This document shows, in pieces, positions 13,403-13,609 of a stretch of DNA of 13,609 nt (positions within the stretch are counted from its first letter, which is position 1; each line of letters opens with the position of its first letter). The notes under the pieces were generated by a model. That model made no database searches. It had not been told where the DNA came from and saw nothing but the letters and a program-made list of their open reading frames with translations. The DNA is from JALHST01 sp038316335 (GTDB lineage Bacteria; Bacteroidota; Bacteroidia; Flavobacteriales; Flavobacteriaceae): assembly GCA_038316335.1 (NCBI GenBank), contig JBBQAM010000075.1:1-13609 (forward strand). Direction: 5' to 3'. A program made the position numbers and the translations under genes.

Positions 13403-13609
13403 CTATTCGGTTCGCAAGCTTTTTACCGGATTCTGGAGGGCGGCCCGTATGGTTCTAGAGCTTACCGTCAACAGTGCAATGGCAATGGCCAAAAGTCCAG
13501 CAACAAGAAAGAACCAAACCCCCAAATCAATTTTATAGGCATAATTTTCAAGCCACTGCCGTGAGAACCACCAGGCTATTGGCGATGCGATCAAAAAAGC
13601 AATCAAGAC
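13403..13609 (-). CDS. FtsX/MacB-like ABC permease, C-terminal end (partial)
   Basis: The frame is open through the right edge of the window; only the last 68 residues are seen. They contain two hydrophobic helices (LIAFLIASPIAWWFS and GVWFFLVAGLLAIAIALLTV) separated by a short loop with WLENYAYKID. The ending SSRTIRAALQNPVKSLRTE is typical of the C-terminus of MacB/FtsX-family permeases in Bacteroidota. It precedes the ABC ATPase gene in transcription and very likely forms the transporter with it. The 5' part is outside the window, so the length and periplasmic domain cannot be judged. Confidence 0.85.
   Translation of the reverse strand, partial: VLIAFLIASPIAWWFSRQWLENYAYKIDLGVWFFLVAGLLAIAIALLTVSSRTIRAALQNPVKSLRTE

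Overview
The window reads as chromosome from a marine-type member of the Flavobacteriaceae (Bacteroidota). The signs are a Bacteroidota-type tmRNA whose tag reads GENNYALAA, promoter elements of the form TAnnTTTG in place of classical -10 boxes, few Shine-Dalgarno sequences, lipoprotein signal peptides, a formylglycine-type sulfatase, a class II KDO-8-phosphate synthase, and noncoding DNA full of short tandem repeats. No phage genes, transposase, CRISPR array, rRNA or tRNA was found.

Left part (1-1550). A possible partial reading frame leaves the left edge on the minus strand. Next come a small GIY-YIG nuclease-like gene (439-684, minus), a tandemly duplicated ~135-bp noncoding unit (761-1029), an intrinsic terminator and the tmRNA gene ssrA (1048-1442, minus). 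The GIY-YIG gene lies downstream of ssrA, separated by the duplicated terminator-bearing unit.

Middle-left (1552-3574). A saccharopine dehydrogenase (LYS1-type) homologue on the plus strand is followed by about 700 bp of striking noncoding DNA. This is a largely continuous 7-bp periodic array (consensus near RTNRNCA), interrupted by two blocks of the 8-bp unit CCAATAAC and one hairpin element. A 284-bp step of it is duplicated.

Centre (3575-7983, all minus). From right to left: kdsA (LPS inner-core KDO synthesis), a lipoprotein sulfatase, a PHP-type phosphoesterase cut to about a third of its usual length, and a lipoprotein of the beta-lactamase/serine hydrolase fold whose nucleophilic serine is a glycine. 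Several have their own promoter-like elements, so this is a set of co-oriented genes rather than a proven operon.

Right part (8176-13609). On the plus strand are a DinB-family protein and typA/bipA, the latter with a strong -7 element and a textbook terminator. Convergent to them on the minus strand are a polyphosphate-glucokinase-like ROK kinase, a membrane protein fused to a degenerate Nudix domain, and an ABC ATPase of the LolD/MacB type preceded by the end of its FtsX-like permease, which runs off the window.

Most of the genes are ordinary housekeeping genes. The points most worth a second look are the heptad/octad repeat array, the two apparently dead enzyme domains (the Ser-to-Gly serine hydrolase and the Nudix fusion lacking its metal-binding glutamates), and the ssrA / GIY-YIG / tandem-duplication arrangement. 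I see no convincing multi-gene novel system.
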